64,000 nucleotides of DNA from Streptomyces sp. CHD11 (GTDB taxonomy: Bacteria > Actinomycetota > Actinomycetes > Streptomycetales > Streptomycetaceae). Below the pieces are notes generated by a model that searched no databases, was not told where the DNA came from, and saw nothing but the letters and a program-made list of their open reading frames with translations. Every line of letters begins with the position of its first letter. The first letter of the stretch is position 1. The stretch covers positions 1 to 64,000 of the forward strand of contig NZ_JABTTS010000029.1 in the NCBI RefSeq assembly GCF_018638295.1, written 5' to 3'. The translations under genes and the position numbers were made by a program. Positions 36,275-44,623 of this stretch are shown piece by piece.

Positions 36275-36989
36275 GCGGCCGGCACTCCACAGCCCGTTCC
36301 CCGGCCTCACCACCCGCGCCCGCGCGCACCCGGTACAGGCGGGCTCCAGGCCTCCGGGTCACCGTCTCGACGAGCCGGCCGTCCGTGAACAGGGCCCCCA
36401 CCCCGTCGTCCACCGCCCACCCGGCGGGCAGCCCGCCGCCCGCCACGGCCGCCCGGTAGGAGTCCCGGCGGCCTGGCTCGCTGTCGTAGTGCGGGCACAC
36501 CGAACCCGGCAGCAGCCCCAGCCCGTCCCGCAGACACGTCAACGGGCCGAAGGAGTCGGTGAGCGACCCCTCGGCCCAGCAGTTGGCCCCGGCGCTGATC
36601 CCGCACAGCAGCGTTCCGCCCTCGTACGCCTCACGCATCAGGCGGTCCACGCCGTGGACCCGCCAGACGGCCAGCAGGTTGGCGGTGTTACCGCCCCCGA
36701 CGTACACGACGTCCTGCGCGAGCAGGAACGCCCGCAGGTCAGCGTCGTCCGGCTCCCGCCGGAACAACGGCAGTACGGACGGCTCGCACTCCCGCGCCCG
36801 GAACGCGTCGAGGAACCTCTCGGCGTAGGCCGGGGCGTCCCCGCTCGCCGTGGGCACGAAGCACACGCTGGGTCGACGTCCGCGGGCGTGACGCAGCACC
36901 CAGGTGTCCAGCAGCCCGTCGTCGTCGGTGGAGAAACCTCCCCCGAGCAGGGCCAGACGGCGCGGGGGAACGCCGGCGTCCCGGGTCAT
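36264..36989 (-). CDS. Peptidase S51 / PepE-like serine peptidase
   Basis: The 241-residue protein has the dipeptidase E-type fold. It shows LALLGGGFS, FVPTASGDAPAYAERF, VYVGGGNTANLLAVW (near 95-110) and the nucleophile serine in CGISAGANCW (S132). Such enzymes cleave alpha-aspartyl dipeptides or process cyanophycin-like chains; the substrate here is unknown. It starts at 36989; the first 100 bases further up hold only its own upstream region. Confidence 0.85.
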   Translation of the reverse strand: MTRDAGVPPRRLALLGGGFSTDDDGLLDTWVLRHARGRRPSVCFVPTASGDAPAYAERFLDAFRARECEPSVLPLFRREPDDADLRAFLLAQDVVYVGGGNTANLLAVWRVHGVDRLMREAYEGGTLLCGISAGANCWAEGSLTDSFGPLTCLRDGLGLLPGSVCPHYDSEPGRRDSYRAAVAGGGLPAGWAVDDGVGALFTDGRLVETVTRRPGARLYRVRAGAGGEAGERAVECRPLRA

Positions 36990-37255
36990 CGGACGGCCGC
37001 CCGCACGTCGGCACCGGGGCGCGGCGCGGTGCGGAGCGGGTGGAACGACCGCCGTGTCCACAGCAGTTCCGGCGCGATGCCCGGCTTCCCCGGACCGGAC
37101 GTGCCGTTCAGGACGATGGTGCGGCCGGGCACCCGGGCTCCCTCGCTGTCGCCGGTGGACTGGCCGCACCATTCTCCACCAGCGGGTTCTCAGCGCACCG
37201 TGCGGGTCTGCCGGCCCGGACGGGGGAGGGGTGTGAGAAGGACCGGGCGTGAGAG
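36990..37255. other. Gene-less region upstream of peptidase S51 gene
   Basis: No open frame here has a family-like protein or a good start. It must contain the promoter of the minus-strand peptidase gene, but no convincing -35/-10 pair was picked out. It ends at the GH48 terminator. Confidence 0.6.
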
Positions 37256-37294
37256 GACCGGGCGGCCCTCCGTGCGCGGAAGGGCCGCCCGGTC
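37256..37294 (-). terminator. 14-bp palindrome after the GH48 gene
   Basis: Arms at 37256-37269 and 37281-37294 are perfectly complementary around an 11-base loop. It lies 56 bases past the GH48 stop on the minus strand. Confidence 0.82.
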
Positions 37295-37349
37295 GGTCGG
37301 TGGCCCCGGCGTCAGGTGCCGGGGCCGGTACGCGAAGCGCCGGCGGGGG

Positions 37350-40265
37350 CTATTCGAGGAGCTCCGCGTACGAGCCCATGGCCAGGGCGATGTCGGCCTG
37401 GGCCCAGAACCGGTGGTACGTGAACGTGGGCGCGGCGCCGCCCGCGAGATAGCTCTCGATCTTCGACCAGGCGGGGTCGTCCTGGTAGAAGGACCGGATC
37501 GACGCGAACGTGGACGAGGAGTCGATCGTGTCGCCGTTCGGCATGGTGCCGCTCCAGCCGCTGGGGACGTACACCGGGTCGTCGAAGCGGTTGTAGTCGG
37601 CGCGGGTCTCCGGGACGGCGATGCCGAGCGCGTCCTGGTTGTTCTCCCACATGCCGTCGAGGAGCGCCTTCGCCGTGGTCGCCGCCTCGGTGTCACCGGA
37701 GCGGTCGGCGTAGTACGTCAGCGTCTTGGCGTAGGCCGCCGCCACACCGACGTCGTCGGTGTAGTCGGCGACCGTGACGTGCAGGTCGCCGTTGTCGCCC
37801 GGGGACGAGGCGTTCCAGGTGTCGGGCTGTCCCGACCACTGGAGCGTCGACGGCATCAGGAACGAGCCGTCCGGGTTGACCGTGGTCTCCGACAGGGCCC
37901 AGTCGACCCACTTGTCGAGGACGACCTCGGCGTCGGCGTCACCGGTCTGCTGGTAGTACTCGGCGACCCGCTCCATGGACCACGCCTGGAAGCCGAACCA
38001 CTGGTTGGACGGCGGGTCGTGGTACACCGGCTTCTCGTCGTAGTACATGCCGTAGAAGGTGGGCGTCCCGGCCGGCGGCGCCGCGTACCGGCCGCCCCAG
38101 CTGTTGGTCGCGCCGCCCGCGATGGCACCCTCGTCGGACTGCAGCCAGCGGTAGAACTCCAGCTGCCGGTCGAGGGACCTGCCCCAGTCCGCGGCGCCGG
38201 TCGCCGACTTCGGCCTGAGGTCCGGGTAGGAGCTGAGCGCGTACGCGGCCAGGGGGTTCTGGTAGCCGCCGTGCGCGTGGCTGGAGCCGATGCGCCAGGC
38301 CCAGCCGGCGGAGGCGTCGGTGGCGCCGCCCCAGGCGTAGTACCAGGACATCAGGTAGTGCGAGGCGTCCTTGCCGGTGCCGGCCGGGCAGGACGTGCTG
38401 GTGCAGTTGCCGACCTTCTTGAAGTACTTGTCGTACATGGAGTAGCGCAGGTAGTCGCCCATCTTCGCCGCCTTGGCGACGGTGCCGGCGATCTCCCCGT
38501 CCTTGCCCTGGTCCCCGGCCCACAGATCCGCCCAGTAGGCGGCCTGCACGGCGCGTGCGTCGGCGTCCGGGGCGTTGGTGAACTTCCACTGCTTCGCGTA
38601 CGAGGCGTCCTTGGTGAACAGGTCCAGGTAGCCGTTGGGTCCGCCGTACTCGAAGGCGTCACAGGTCGGCTGCGGAACCGTCTCCCACACCGACTCCTGC
38701 GCGCCGCGCTGGAAGGTGTTGATGTACGACGGTCCGGTCGCGGTCGGTCCTGCCTCGCACTCGCCGGGCTCGTTGCCGTAGCCGTAGACGTTGTCGACGT
38801 CCTGGAGCCAGTGCATGCCGTAGACGTCGTCGGTGCCGTACGCGCTCTTCAGCTCGGCGGCGATCGGGTCGGGGCCGACGGAGACACCGGAGTCCAGCTC
38901 CGACGGGTACTCGTCCGGCGTGTCGTGCTCGGGCGCGTAGGTCGCCGGCTTCGAGGGATCGTAGAAGGAGCTGGTCGCCTGGTCGGCGTGGGTGGGGATC
39001 ATGTACCGCTCCATGATGTCCCAGGCCTCGTTGAACCTCGACCAGTCACCGGTCACCTTGCCGTACATCGCCTGGAGCCACAGCAGGTAGCTGTACGCCT
39101 CCGAGGTGGTCTCGTGGCCGTGGTCCGGCGCCTCGACGATCAGCGTCTCGACCGAGTGGTACGGGATGCCCTCGGGGGAGAAGTAGCCGCTGGACGGGTC
39201 GGTGATCTTCCCGTACAGCTCCAGGAAGCGCGCGTCGTACGTCTTCGCCGCGCCCAGCTGGGTCACCGTGACCGCCGCCTCGGCGTGGCCGGGTGCCGAG
39301 GACTCGAAGACGGCCGAGCCGCTGCCCGAGGCGTCGGCGGCGATCGTCACCCGCTGCGCGGTGTCCCAGTTCGACGGGGTGAAGGTGAGCGAGGCACCGG
39401 CCGACACCGACAGCCCCGGGTTGCCGCTGGTCCGCGCGGTCGTGACGGTCGTGTTCGCGCTCGGCTGTTTGGAGAGCTTCACCTCGTACGTGCCGGACTC
39501 ACCCTGCTGCACGCCCAGTTGGGACGGGGTGGCGACCACGGCGGGGCCCGAGGCGACCGTGATGCCGACCGGGGTCGAACTGGCGGAGGCGCCCATGCTG
39601 TCGTACGCCTTCGCCACCAGCGAATGACTGCCCACGGTCAAGCCAGCGACCGAAAGAGTGAAGGGGGCGTCGGTGTCGGTGCCCAGCAGCTCGGTGTCGT
39701 CGTAGAACTCCACCTCGGTGATCGTCGCCTCGTCGGCCGCCGCGGCGGTGGCGGCGAGCGGGACCGTCTCGCCCTGGGTGTAGACGGCGCCGGCCTCCGG
39801 GCTGGTCAGCACGGTGATCGGCGGCTGATGGGCGCCGGCGCAGGGGGTGCCGTTGACCGCGAAGGAGGTGGGGGCGGCGTTGCTGCCGCTGTAGCTGAAC
39901 TGGCCGCCGGTCGTGACGGCGGCGCCGGCGGCGATCCGGGCGTTGTACCCGGCGTCCCGCACGGAGACGGTCGTGCCGGACTGCGACCAGGTGCCGTTCC
40001 AGCCGTTCAGCAGCCGCTGGTTGCCGGCGTAGTCGTACGTCAGGGTCCAGCCGTCGATGGCGTCCGTGCCGCGGTTGGTGAGGGTCAGCTCCGCGGTGAA
40101 CCCGGAGCCCCAGTCGTTCGCCCGGTAGTCGACGCTGCACTGGACGGCGGCCGCCCGAGCGGGAGTCGAGCCGGTCGAGAGCATGGTCAGCGGCAGTGCC
40201 AGAGCCGCCGCGGCGGCCGTCCACAGCCGCCGTAAGCCGCCGCGTCCTCTGGGTGGGGGATGCAT
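37350..40265 (-). CDS. GH48 exocellulase with CBM2 and Ig-like domains
   Basis: The 971-residue secreted enzyme has a signal peptide (1-38, ending ARA), a CBM2 cellulose-binding module (about 40-143; CSVDYRANDWGSGFTAELT), an Ig-like module (about 150-235), a further beta module (about 240-335) and a GH48 catalytic domain (about 345-971). GH48 marks are YHSVETLIVEAPDHGHETTS, with the general-acid glutamate region, and PTFTYHRFWAQADIALAMG at the end. GH48 enzymes cut cellobiose from the reducing end. The start has a GGAGG site nearby. The divergent GH6 gene and a perfect CebR box 47 bases upstream suggest cellobiose induction. Confidence 0.95.
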   Translation of the reverse strand: MHPPPRGRGGLRRLWTAAAAALALPLTMLSTGSTPARAAAVQCSVDYRANDWGSGFTAELTLTNRGTDAIDGWTLTYDYAGNQRLLNGWNGTWSQSGTTVSVRDAGYNARIAAGAAVTTGGQFSYSGSNAAPTSFAVNGTPCAGAHQPPITVLTSPEAGAVYTQGETVPLAATAAAADEATITEVEFYDDTELLGTDTDAPFTLSVAGLTVGSHSLVAKAYDSMGASASSTPVGITVASGPAVVATPSQLGVQQGESGTYEVKLSKQPSANTTVTTARTSGNPGLSVSAGASLTFTPSNWDTAQRVTIAADASGSGSAVFESSAPGHAEAAVTVTQLGAAKTYDARFLELYGKITDPSSGYFSPEGIPYHSVETLIVEAPDHGHETTSEAYSYLLWLQAMYGKVTGDWSRFNEAWDIMERYMIPTHADQATSSFYDPSKPATYAPEHDTPDEYPSELDSGVSVGPDPIAAELKSAYGTDDVYGMHWLQDVDNVYGYGNEPGECEAGPTATGPSYINTFQRGAQESVWETVPQPTCDAFEYGGPNGYLDLFTKDASYAKQWKFTNAPDADARAVQAAYWADLWAGDQGKDGEIAGTVAKAAKMGDYLRYSMYDKYFKKVGNCTSTSCPAGTGKDASHYLMSWYYAWGGATDASAGWAWRIGSSHAHGGYQNPLAAYALSSYPDLRPKSATGAADWGRSLDRQLEFYRWLQSDEGAIAGGATNSWGGRYAAPPAGTPTFYGMYYDEKPVYHDPPSNQWFGFQAWSMERVAEYYQQTGDADAEVVLDKWVDWALSETTVNPDGSFLMPSTLQWSGQPDTWNASSPGDNGDLHVTVADYTDDVGVAAAYAKTLTYYADRSGDTEAATTAKALLDGMWENNQDALGIAVPETRADYNRFDDPVYVPSGWSGTMPNGDTIDSSSTFASIRSFYQDDPAWSKIESYLAGGAAPTFTYHRFWAQADIALAMGSYAELLE

Positions 40266-40291
40266 GGTGCTGGTTCCTCCTGCGACTCGGT

Positions 40292-40359
40292 GGGGTCAAG
40301 CCTTGAACCAGTGGGAGCGCTCCCATAGTGGCGACGGGGTGGTGAGGGGTCAAGCCTTG
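40292..40359. repeat. 14-bp direct repeat flanking the CebR box
   Basis: GGGGTCAAGCCTTG occurs at 40292-40305 and 40346-40359, on either side of the CebR box. On the minus strand each copy reads CAAGGCTTGACCCC and so includes TTGACC, a -35-like hexamer. The upper copy is 17 bases from CACTAT (40330-40325), a weak -10 directly before the operator. Confidence 0.55.
40312..40325. promoter_or_regulatory. CebR operator (perfect palindrome)
   Basis: TGGGAGCGCTCCCA is the full 14-bp CebR box that the LacI-type repressor CebR binds until cellobiose or cellotriose releases it. It lies 47 bases upstream of the GH48 start and would block transcription at or just after the start point. Confidence 0.92.
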
Positions 40360-40454
40360 GGGGGAATCGAAAAGATTCGACGATTCGAAGGGGGCGAATG
40401 GCGGCAGGCCCTCTGTTCCTGGCCGTCGCTTGGCGCTAGCTTCAGGAGCACCAG

Positions 40455-40468
40455 TGGGAGCGGTTCCA
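40455..40468. promoter_or_regulatory. CebR-like operator (12/14)
   Basis: TGGGAGCGGTTCCA differs from the CebR consensus at two positions on one arm. It lies 289 bases before the GH6 start. A TAGCTT at 40437-40442, a possible -10, sits just upstream, which would place the start point next to the operator and give a long 5' leader. Confidence 0.75.
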
Positions 40469-40516
40469 TCAGTCGACGCGTCTGTCACGACGCGTCCGAG
40501 CTGCAAGGAGTCGCTC

Positions 40517-40564
40517 ATGCGCCACCCCCGTGTTCAGTACTTCCAGCCACCCCCGTGCTCGTGA
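40517..40564 (+). CDS. Possible 15-residue leader peptide upstream of GH6
   Basis: A strong AAGGAG box lies six bases before an ATG that opens a 15-residue frame, MRHPRVQYFQPPPCS, ending at a TGA at 40562-40564. The stop codon sits inside the loop of a nested hairpin. It lies in the predicted long leader of the GH6 cellulase mRNA. Translation is not proven, and the frame could be a chance. Confidence 0.4.
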   Translation: MRHPRVQYFQPPPCS

Positions 40565-40666
40565 CGAGCGCCTGACACGGGGTCGCTCGTACCCGTGGGA
40601 TCCACCCGCCGTCCGTGCTGCCCGGATACGTCCGGCCGGCCTCGCCGGCCTGTTCCGGCCGGCCGG
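40551..40666 (+). promoter_or_regulatory. Hairpins in the GH6 leader region
   Basis: A nested hairpin pairs CCCCGTG (40551-40557) with CACGGGG (40576-40582), and inside it GCTCG (40557-40561) with CGAGC (40565-40569) around the leader stop. A second hairpin pairs CCGGCCGGCC (40632-40641) with 40657-40666. The arrangement resembles a leader-peptide attenuator, though no test is possible here. Confidence 0.4.
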
Positions 40667-40756
40667 GACGGCATTCCCACCCCGTAAGGCACCAGGCCGC
40701 GCGATCGTCCGCGCGCGCCCCGAAGGACAGCCCCCTACGGATAGGAAACCCGCACC

Positions 40757-42487
40757 ATGAGTCGCACCAGAACCGCGCTCCTCGCCGCCACGGCGCTGGT
40801 CGCAGGCGCCGCCGGGACGGCGATGGCCGCCGCTCCCGGAGACGTCGGCGCGTCCGCCGTCCCCTGCACCGTGGACTACCAGGTGCAGAACGAGTGGAAC
40901 ACCGGCTTCACCGCCTCCGTGACCGTCACCAACAACGGCCCGGCCAAGTCGTCGTGGGCGGTGAAGTGGTCCTACGCCGGCAACCAGAGGGTCACCAGCG
41001 GCTGGAACGCCAGGGTCACTCAGTCCGGCGCGGACGTCACCGCCGCCAACGAGTCCTACAACGGCAGCCTCGCCACCGGGAGTTCGGCCACCTTCGGCTT
41101 CCAGGGCAGCTACAGCGGCAGCAACGCGGTCCCCGCCGCCTTCACCCTCGACGGTGTGACCTGCAACGTCGACGACGGCGGCACGACCGACCCGGAGGAC
41201 CCGACCGACCCGACCGATCCGCCCGGCGACGGTGAGCGGGTCGACAACCCCTACGACGGCGCCCAGGTGTACGTGAACCCGGAGTGGTCCGCGAACGCCG
41301 CCGCCGAGCCGGGCGGCGACCGCATCGCCGACCAGCCCACCGGTGTCTGGATGGACCGCACCGCGGCCATCGAGGGCGCGTCCGGCAAGATGGGCCTGCG
41401 CGAGCACCTCGACGAGGCACTGACCCAGAAGGGCTCCGGCGAACTGGTCTTCCAGGTCGTCATCTACAACCTGCCCGGCCGTGACTGCGCCGCCCTCGCC
41501 TCCAACGGCGAGCTCGGCCCGACGGAGATCGACCGCTACAGGACCGAGTACATCGACCCGATCGCGGAGATACTCTCCGACCCGAAGTACGCCGGGCTGC
41601 GGATCGTCACCACGGTCGAGATCGACTCCCTGCCCAACCTGGTCACCAACGTCAGTCCGCGGGAGACCGCCACGGACAACTGCGACGTCATGAAGGCCAA
41701 CGGCAACTACATCAAGGGCGTCGGCTACGCCCTGAACAAGCTCGGCGACGTCCCCAACGTCTACAACTACGTGGACGCCGGCCACCACGGCTGGCTGGGC
41801 TGGGACGACAACTTCGGCCCCTCGGCGGAGCTGTTCCGGCAGGCCGCCAACGCCGAGGGCGCGACCGTCGCGGACGTGCACGGCTTCATCGCCAACACGG
41901 CCAACTACAGCGCCCTGAAGGAGGAGAACTTCTCCATCACCGACAACGTGGCCGGCACGTCGGTGCGCGAGTCGGCCTGGGTCAGCTGGAACCGCTACGT
42001 CGACGAACTGTCGTTCGCCCAGGCGCTGCGCGACGAACTGGTCTCGATCGGCTTCGACTCGGACATCGGCATGCTGATCGACACCTCCCGCAACGGCTGG
42101 GGCGGCCCTGACCGGCCCACCGGTCCCGGCGCCACCACCAGCGTGGACACGTACGTCGACGGGGGCCGCTACGACCGCCGCTTCAACACCGGAAACTGGT
42201 GCAACCAGGCGGGTGCGGGACTCGGCGAGCGGCCGCAGGCCTCCCCGGAGGCCGGGATCGACGCCTACGTGTGGATGAAGCCCCCGGGCGAGTCCGACGG
42301 GTCGAGCGAGCCCATCGACAACGACGAGGGCAAGGGCTTCGACCGGATGTGCGACCCGACGTACGAAGGCAACCCGCGCAACAACGACAACATGTCGGGG
42401 GCGCTGGGTGACGCCCCGGTCTCCGGACACTGGTTCTCCGCCCAGTTCCAGGAACTGATGAAGAACGCGTACCCGCCGCTGTCGTGA
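40757..42487 (+). CDS. GH6 cellobiohydrolase with CBM2
   Basis: The 576-residue secreted enzyme has a signal peptide (about 1-25, ending AMA), a CBM2 module (about 35-137; CTVDYQVQNEWNTGFTAS), a Thr/Asp/Pro linker (about 140-160; DPEDPTDPTDPP) and a GH6 catalytic domain. GH6 marks are YNLPGRDCAALASNGE, matching the supporting aspartate of Cel6A, and VEIDSLPNLVTN, matching the general-acid aspartate. It would release cellobiose from the non-reducing end, complementing GH48. It has a long leader of about 290 bases after the CebR-like box. The ribosome site (AGGA) is modest. It ends at a 20-bp palindrome. Confidence 0.95.
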   Translation: MSRTRTALLAATALVAGAAGTAMAAAPGDVGASAVPCTVDYQVQNEWNTGFTASVTVTNNGPAKSSWAVKWSYAGNQRVTSGWNARVTQSGADVTAANESYNGSLATGSSATFGFQGSYSGSNAVPAAFTLDGVTCNVDDGGTTDPEDPTDPTDPPGDGERVDNPYDGAQVYVNPEWSANAAAEPGGDRIADQPTGVWMDRTAAIEGASGKMGLREHLDEALTQKGSGELVFQVVIYNLPGRDCAALASNGELGPTEIDRYRTEYIDPIAEILSDPKYAGLRIVTTVEIDSLPNLVTNVSPRETATDNCDVMKANGNYIKGVGYALNKLGDVPNVYNYVDAGHHGWLGWDDNFGPSAELFRQAANAEGATVADVHGFIANTANYSALKEENFSITDNVAGTSVRESAWVSWNRYVDELSFAQALRDELVSIGFDSDIGMLIDTSRNGWGGPDRPTGPGATTSVDTYVDGGRYDRRFNTGNWCNQAGAGLGERPQASPEAGIDAYVWMKPPGESDGSSEPIDNDEGKGFDRMCDPTYEGNPRNNDNMSGALGDAPVSGHWFSAQFQELMKNAYPPLS

Positions 42488-42499
42488 CGGGCTGACCAC

Positions 42500-42544
42500 C
42501 GGCCTGCCGGGTCCGGGCCTCCCGGGCCCGGACCCGGCAGGCCG
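42500..42544 (+). terminator. 20-bp perfect palindrome after GH6
   Basis: Arms at 42500-42519 and 42525-42544 are fully complementary around a 5-base loop, 12 bases past the GH6 stop. Confidence 0.9.
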
Positions 42545-42653
42545 CCGCACGCCTCTCACCCCGGACGCGCTTTTGCGGAAGCGGCAACATCGGTTGCTCG
42601 TCCCCGGTGCGTCGTCGCACCCTGGCGGCATCCGAGCGGAGAGGCTGACCACC

Positions 42654-43574
42654 ATGGCGCACCACCCCCATGACGAACACGAACACGAGCACCACGAGCG
42701 CGGACACGGTCACGGTCACGGTCATGACCACGGGGACATCGACTGGGCCGAGCTGGCCCCCCTGCTCGAGGCGCAGGCGGAACTGTTCACCCCGCTGTAC
42801 GAGCACGCCCTGAGCTGGCTGGCGCAGGAGGTGACGGAACCAGGTCTGATCGTGGACGCCGGCAGCGGTCCCGGCGTCATCTCGTCTCTGTTCGCCGAGA
42901 CCTTCCCGGGTGCGCGGGTGGTGGCCGTCGACGGCTCCGAAGCCCTGCTGGAGCGTGCCCGCGCGCGGGCGGAGCGTCAGGGCGTGGCCGACCGGTTCGG
43001 GACCCTCGCGGGTGAACTCCCCGAAGTGCTCGGTGAACTGGACTACCCGGCCGATCTGCTGTGGGCCAGCCGCAGCGTGCACCACCTGGGCGACCAGGGC
43101 GCCGCGCTGGCCGCCTGCGCCGGCCGGCTGGCGCCCGGCGGCACGCTCGCGGTGATGGAGGGCGGACTGCCGGCCCGGTTCCTGCCCCGCGACATCGGAT
43201 TCGGGCGGCCCGGGCTCCAGGCGCGCATCGACGTGGCGGAGGAGGAGCGGTTCGACCGGATGCGAGCCGAGCTGCCGGGCTCGGTGGCCGCCGTCGAGGA
43301 CTGGCCCGCCCTGCTGGCCTCGGCCGGTCTGCACCACACCCGTTCACGCACCTTCCTCCTCGATCTCCCCGCCCCGGCCACGGACCGGGCCCGCGCCTAT
43401 GTGGTCGCCGCCCTCACCCGCACCCGCGAGATCATCGCCGAGGACCTGGACGCCGACGACCGTGCCACCCTCGACCGGCTCCTCGACCCCGATGACGGGG
43501 CGAGCGTGCATCACCGCCCCGATGTGTTCGTCCTGGCCGCCCACACGGTCCACTCGGCGGTGCGGCCCGTATGA
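42654..43574 (+). CDS. Class I SAM-dependent methyltransferase with His-rich N-terminus
   Basis: The 306-residue protein begins with about 27 residues very rich in His, Glu, Gly and Asp (HDEHEHEHH, then GHGHGHGHDHGD), a likely Zn, Ni or Cu site. A methyltransferase domain follows, with LIVDAGSGPGVISSLFAE near 68 and ASRSVHHLGDQGAALAACAG near 140. The C-terminal 70 residues are helical. The ATG at 42654 is preceded by GGAGAGG. Target substrate is unknown; the His-rich part may tie activity to metal supply. Confidence 0.82.
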   Translation: MAHHPHDEHEHEHHERGHGHGHGHDHGDIDWAELAPLLEAQAELFTPLYEHALSWLAQEVTEPGLIVDAGSGPGVISSLFAETFPGARVVAVDGSEALLERARARAERQGVADRFGTLAGELPEVLGELDYPADLLWASRSVHHLGDQGAALAACAGRLAPGGTLAVMEGGLPARFLPRDIGFGRPGLQARIDVAEEERFDRMRAELPGSVAAVEDWPALLASAGLHHTRSRTFLLDLPAPATDRARAYVVAALTRTREIIAEDLDADDRATLDRLLDPDDGASVHHRPDVFVLAAHTVHSAVRPV

Positions 43575-43669
43575 CGGCGACGGCTTGGCTTCGACAACGC
43601 TCCGGGTGACGGACTCCCCGGCGTACAGCCCGGCTGACCGTCGCCGCACGACGTCGCCGCACGGACGGG

Positions 43670-43701
43670 CGCGGACGGCGCTCCGGGGGAGGCCGTCCGC
43701 G
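43670..43701. terminator. Hairpin between convergent genes
   Basis: CGCGGACGGC at 43670-43679 pairs with GCCGTCCGCG at 43692-43701 around a 12-base loop, between the methyltransferase and aldo/keto reductase ends. Confidence 0.75.
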
Positions 43702-43710
43702 TGCCCGGTG

Positions 43711-44538
43711 TCAGTTGACGTCCGCCGGGTGCGAACCCAGCCGCCGGTCCTCGTTCAGGGCGCTGATCGCGGCGAGGTCCTCGGCGTCCAGGGTGAACCC
43801 GAAGACGTCGATGTTCTCCTCGATCCGGGACGGCGTCACCGACTTGGGGATGACGATATTGCCCAGCTGGAGATGCCAGCGCAGCACCACCTGCGCCGCC
43901 GTGCGGCCGTGCTTGCGGGCGATCGCCACGATCGCCGGGATCTCCAGGATGCCCTTGCCCGAGCCGAGCGGCGACCACGCCTCGGTGGCGATGCCCCGCT
44001 CCGCGTGGTACTCCCGCGCGGTGTGCTGCTGCAGATGCGGGTGCAGCTCGATCTGGTTGACGGCCGGGACGACGGACGTCTCGGCCATCAGGTGCTCCAG
44101 GTGGTCCGGAAGGAAGTTGGACACGCCGATGGCACGGACCCGGCCGTCGGCGAGCAGCTTCTCGAACGCCTTGTAGGTGTCGACGTAGCGGCCATGGGCG
44201 GGCGCCGGCCAGTGGATGAGGTACAGGTCGACGTAGTCGAGGCCGAGCTTGGACAGGGAGGTGTCGAAGCCGCGCAGGGTGGAGTCGTACCCCTGGTCGC
44301 TGTTCCAGAGCTTGGTGGTGACGAAGAGGTCCTCGCGGGGGACGCCGGAGTCCGCGATGGCCCGGCCGGTGCCCTCCTCGTTGCCGTAGACCGCCGCGGT
44401 GTCGATGCTGCGGTAGCCCGCCTCCAGTGCCGTCGCCACGGCCGTCTCGGCCTCCGCGTCCGGCACCTGCCAGACGCCGAACCCCAGCTGAGGCATCTCG
44501 ACGCCGTTGTTCAGGATGATCGGGGGGACCTTGCTCAC
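43711..44538 (-). CDS. Aldo/keto reductase
   Basis: The 275-residue protein has the full catalytic tetrad: D46 in YRSIDTA, Y51 in VYGNE, K76 in TTKLW and a histidine near 109 in YLIHWP. It is the short prokaryotic 2,5-diketogluconate reductase-like type, using NADPH to reduce aldehydes and ketones. The GSGKGILEIPA and KSVTPSRIEENIDVFGF motifs are typical. The ATG at 44538 is 85 bases from the end of the acyl-CoA synthetase gene on the same strand, so they may be one unit. Confidence 0.93.
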   Translation of the reverse strand: MSKVPPIILNNGVEMPQLGFGVWQVPDAEAETAVATALEAGYRSIDTAAVYGNEEGTGRAIADSGVPREDLFVTTKLWNSDQGYDSTLRGFDTSLSKLGLDYVDLYLIHWPAPAHGRYVDTYKAFEKLLADGRVRAIGVSNFLPDHLEHLMAETSVVPAVNQIELHPHLQQHTAREYHAERGIATEAWSPLGSGKGILEIPAIVAIARKHGRTAAQVVLRWHLQLGNIVIPKSVTPSRIEENIDVFGFTLDAEDLAAISALNEDRRLGSHPADVN

Positions 44539-44623
44539 GAGCGTTCTCGATCCTTCGTTTGTGGACGGTTGTTACCCCCATCGTCAACGATCACGGATCG
44601 CGGCGCATTCCTGGCCCGGGGAT

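Noticed and set aside
36489..40235. Plus-strand open frame of 1248 codons
   Set aside because: It is Val/Gly/Arg-rich antisense of the GH48 and peptidase genes, which have clear domains.
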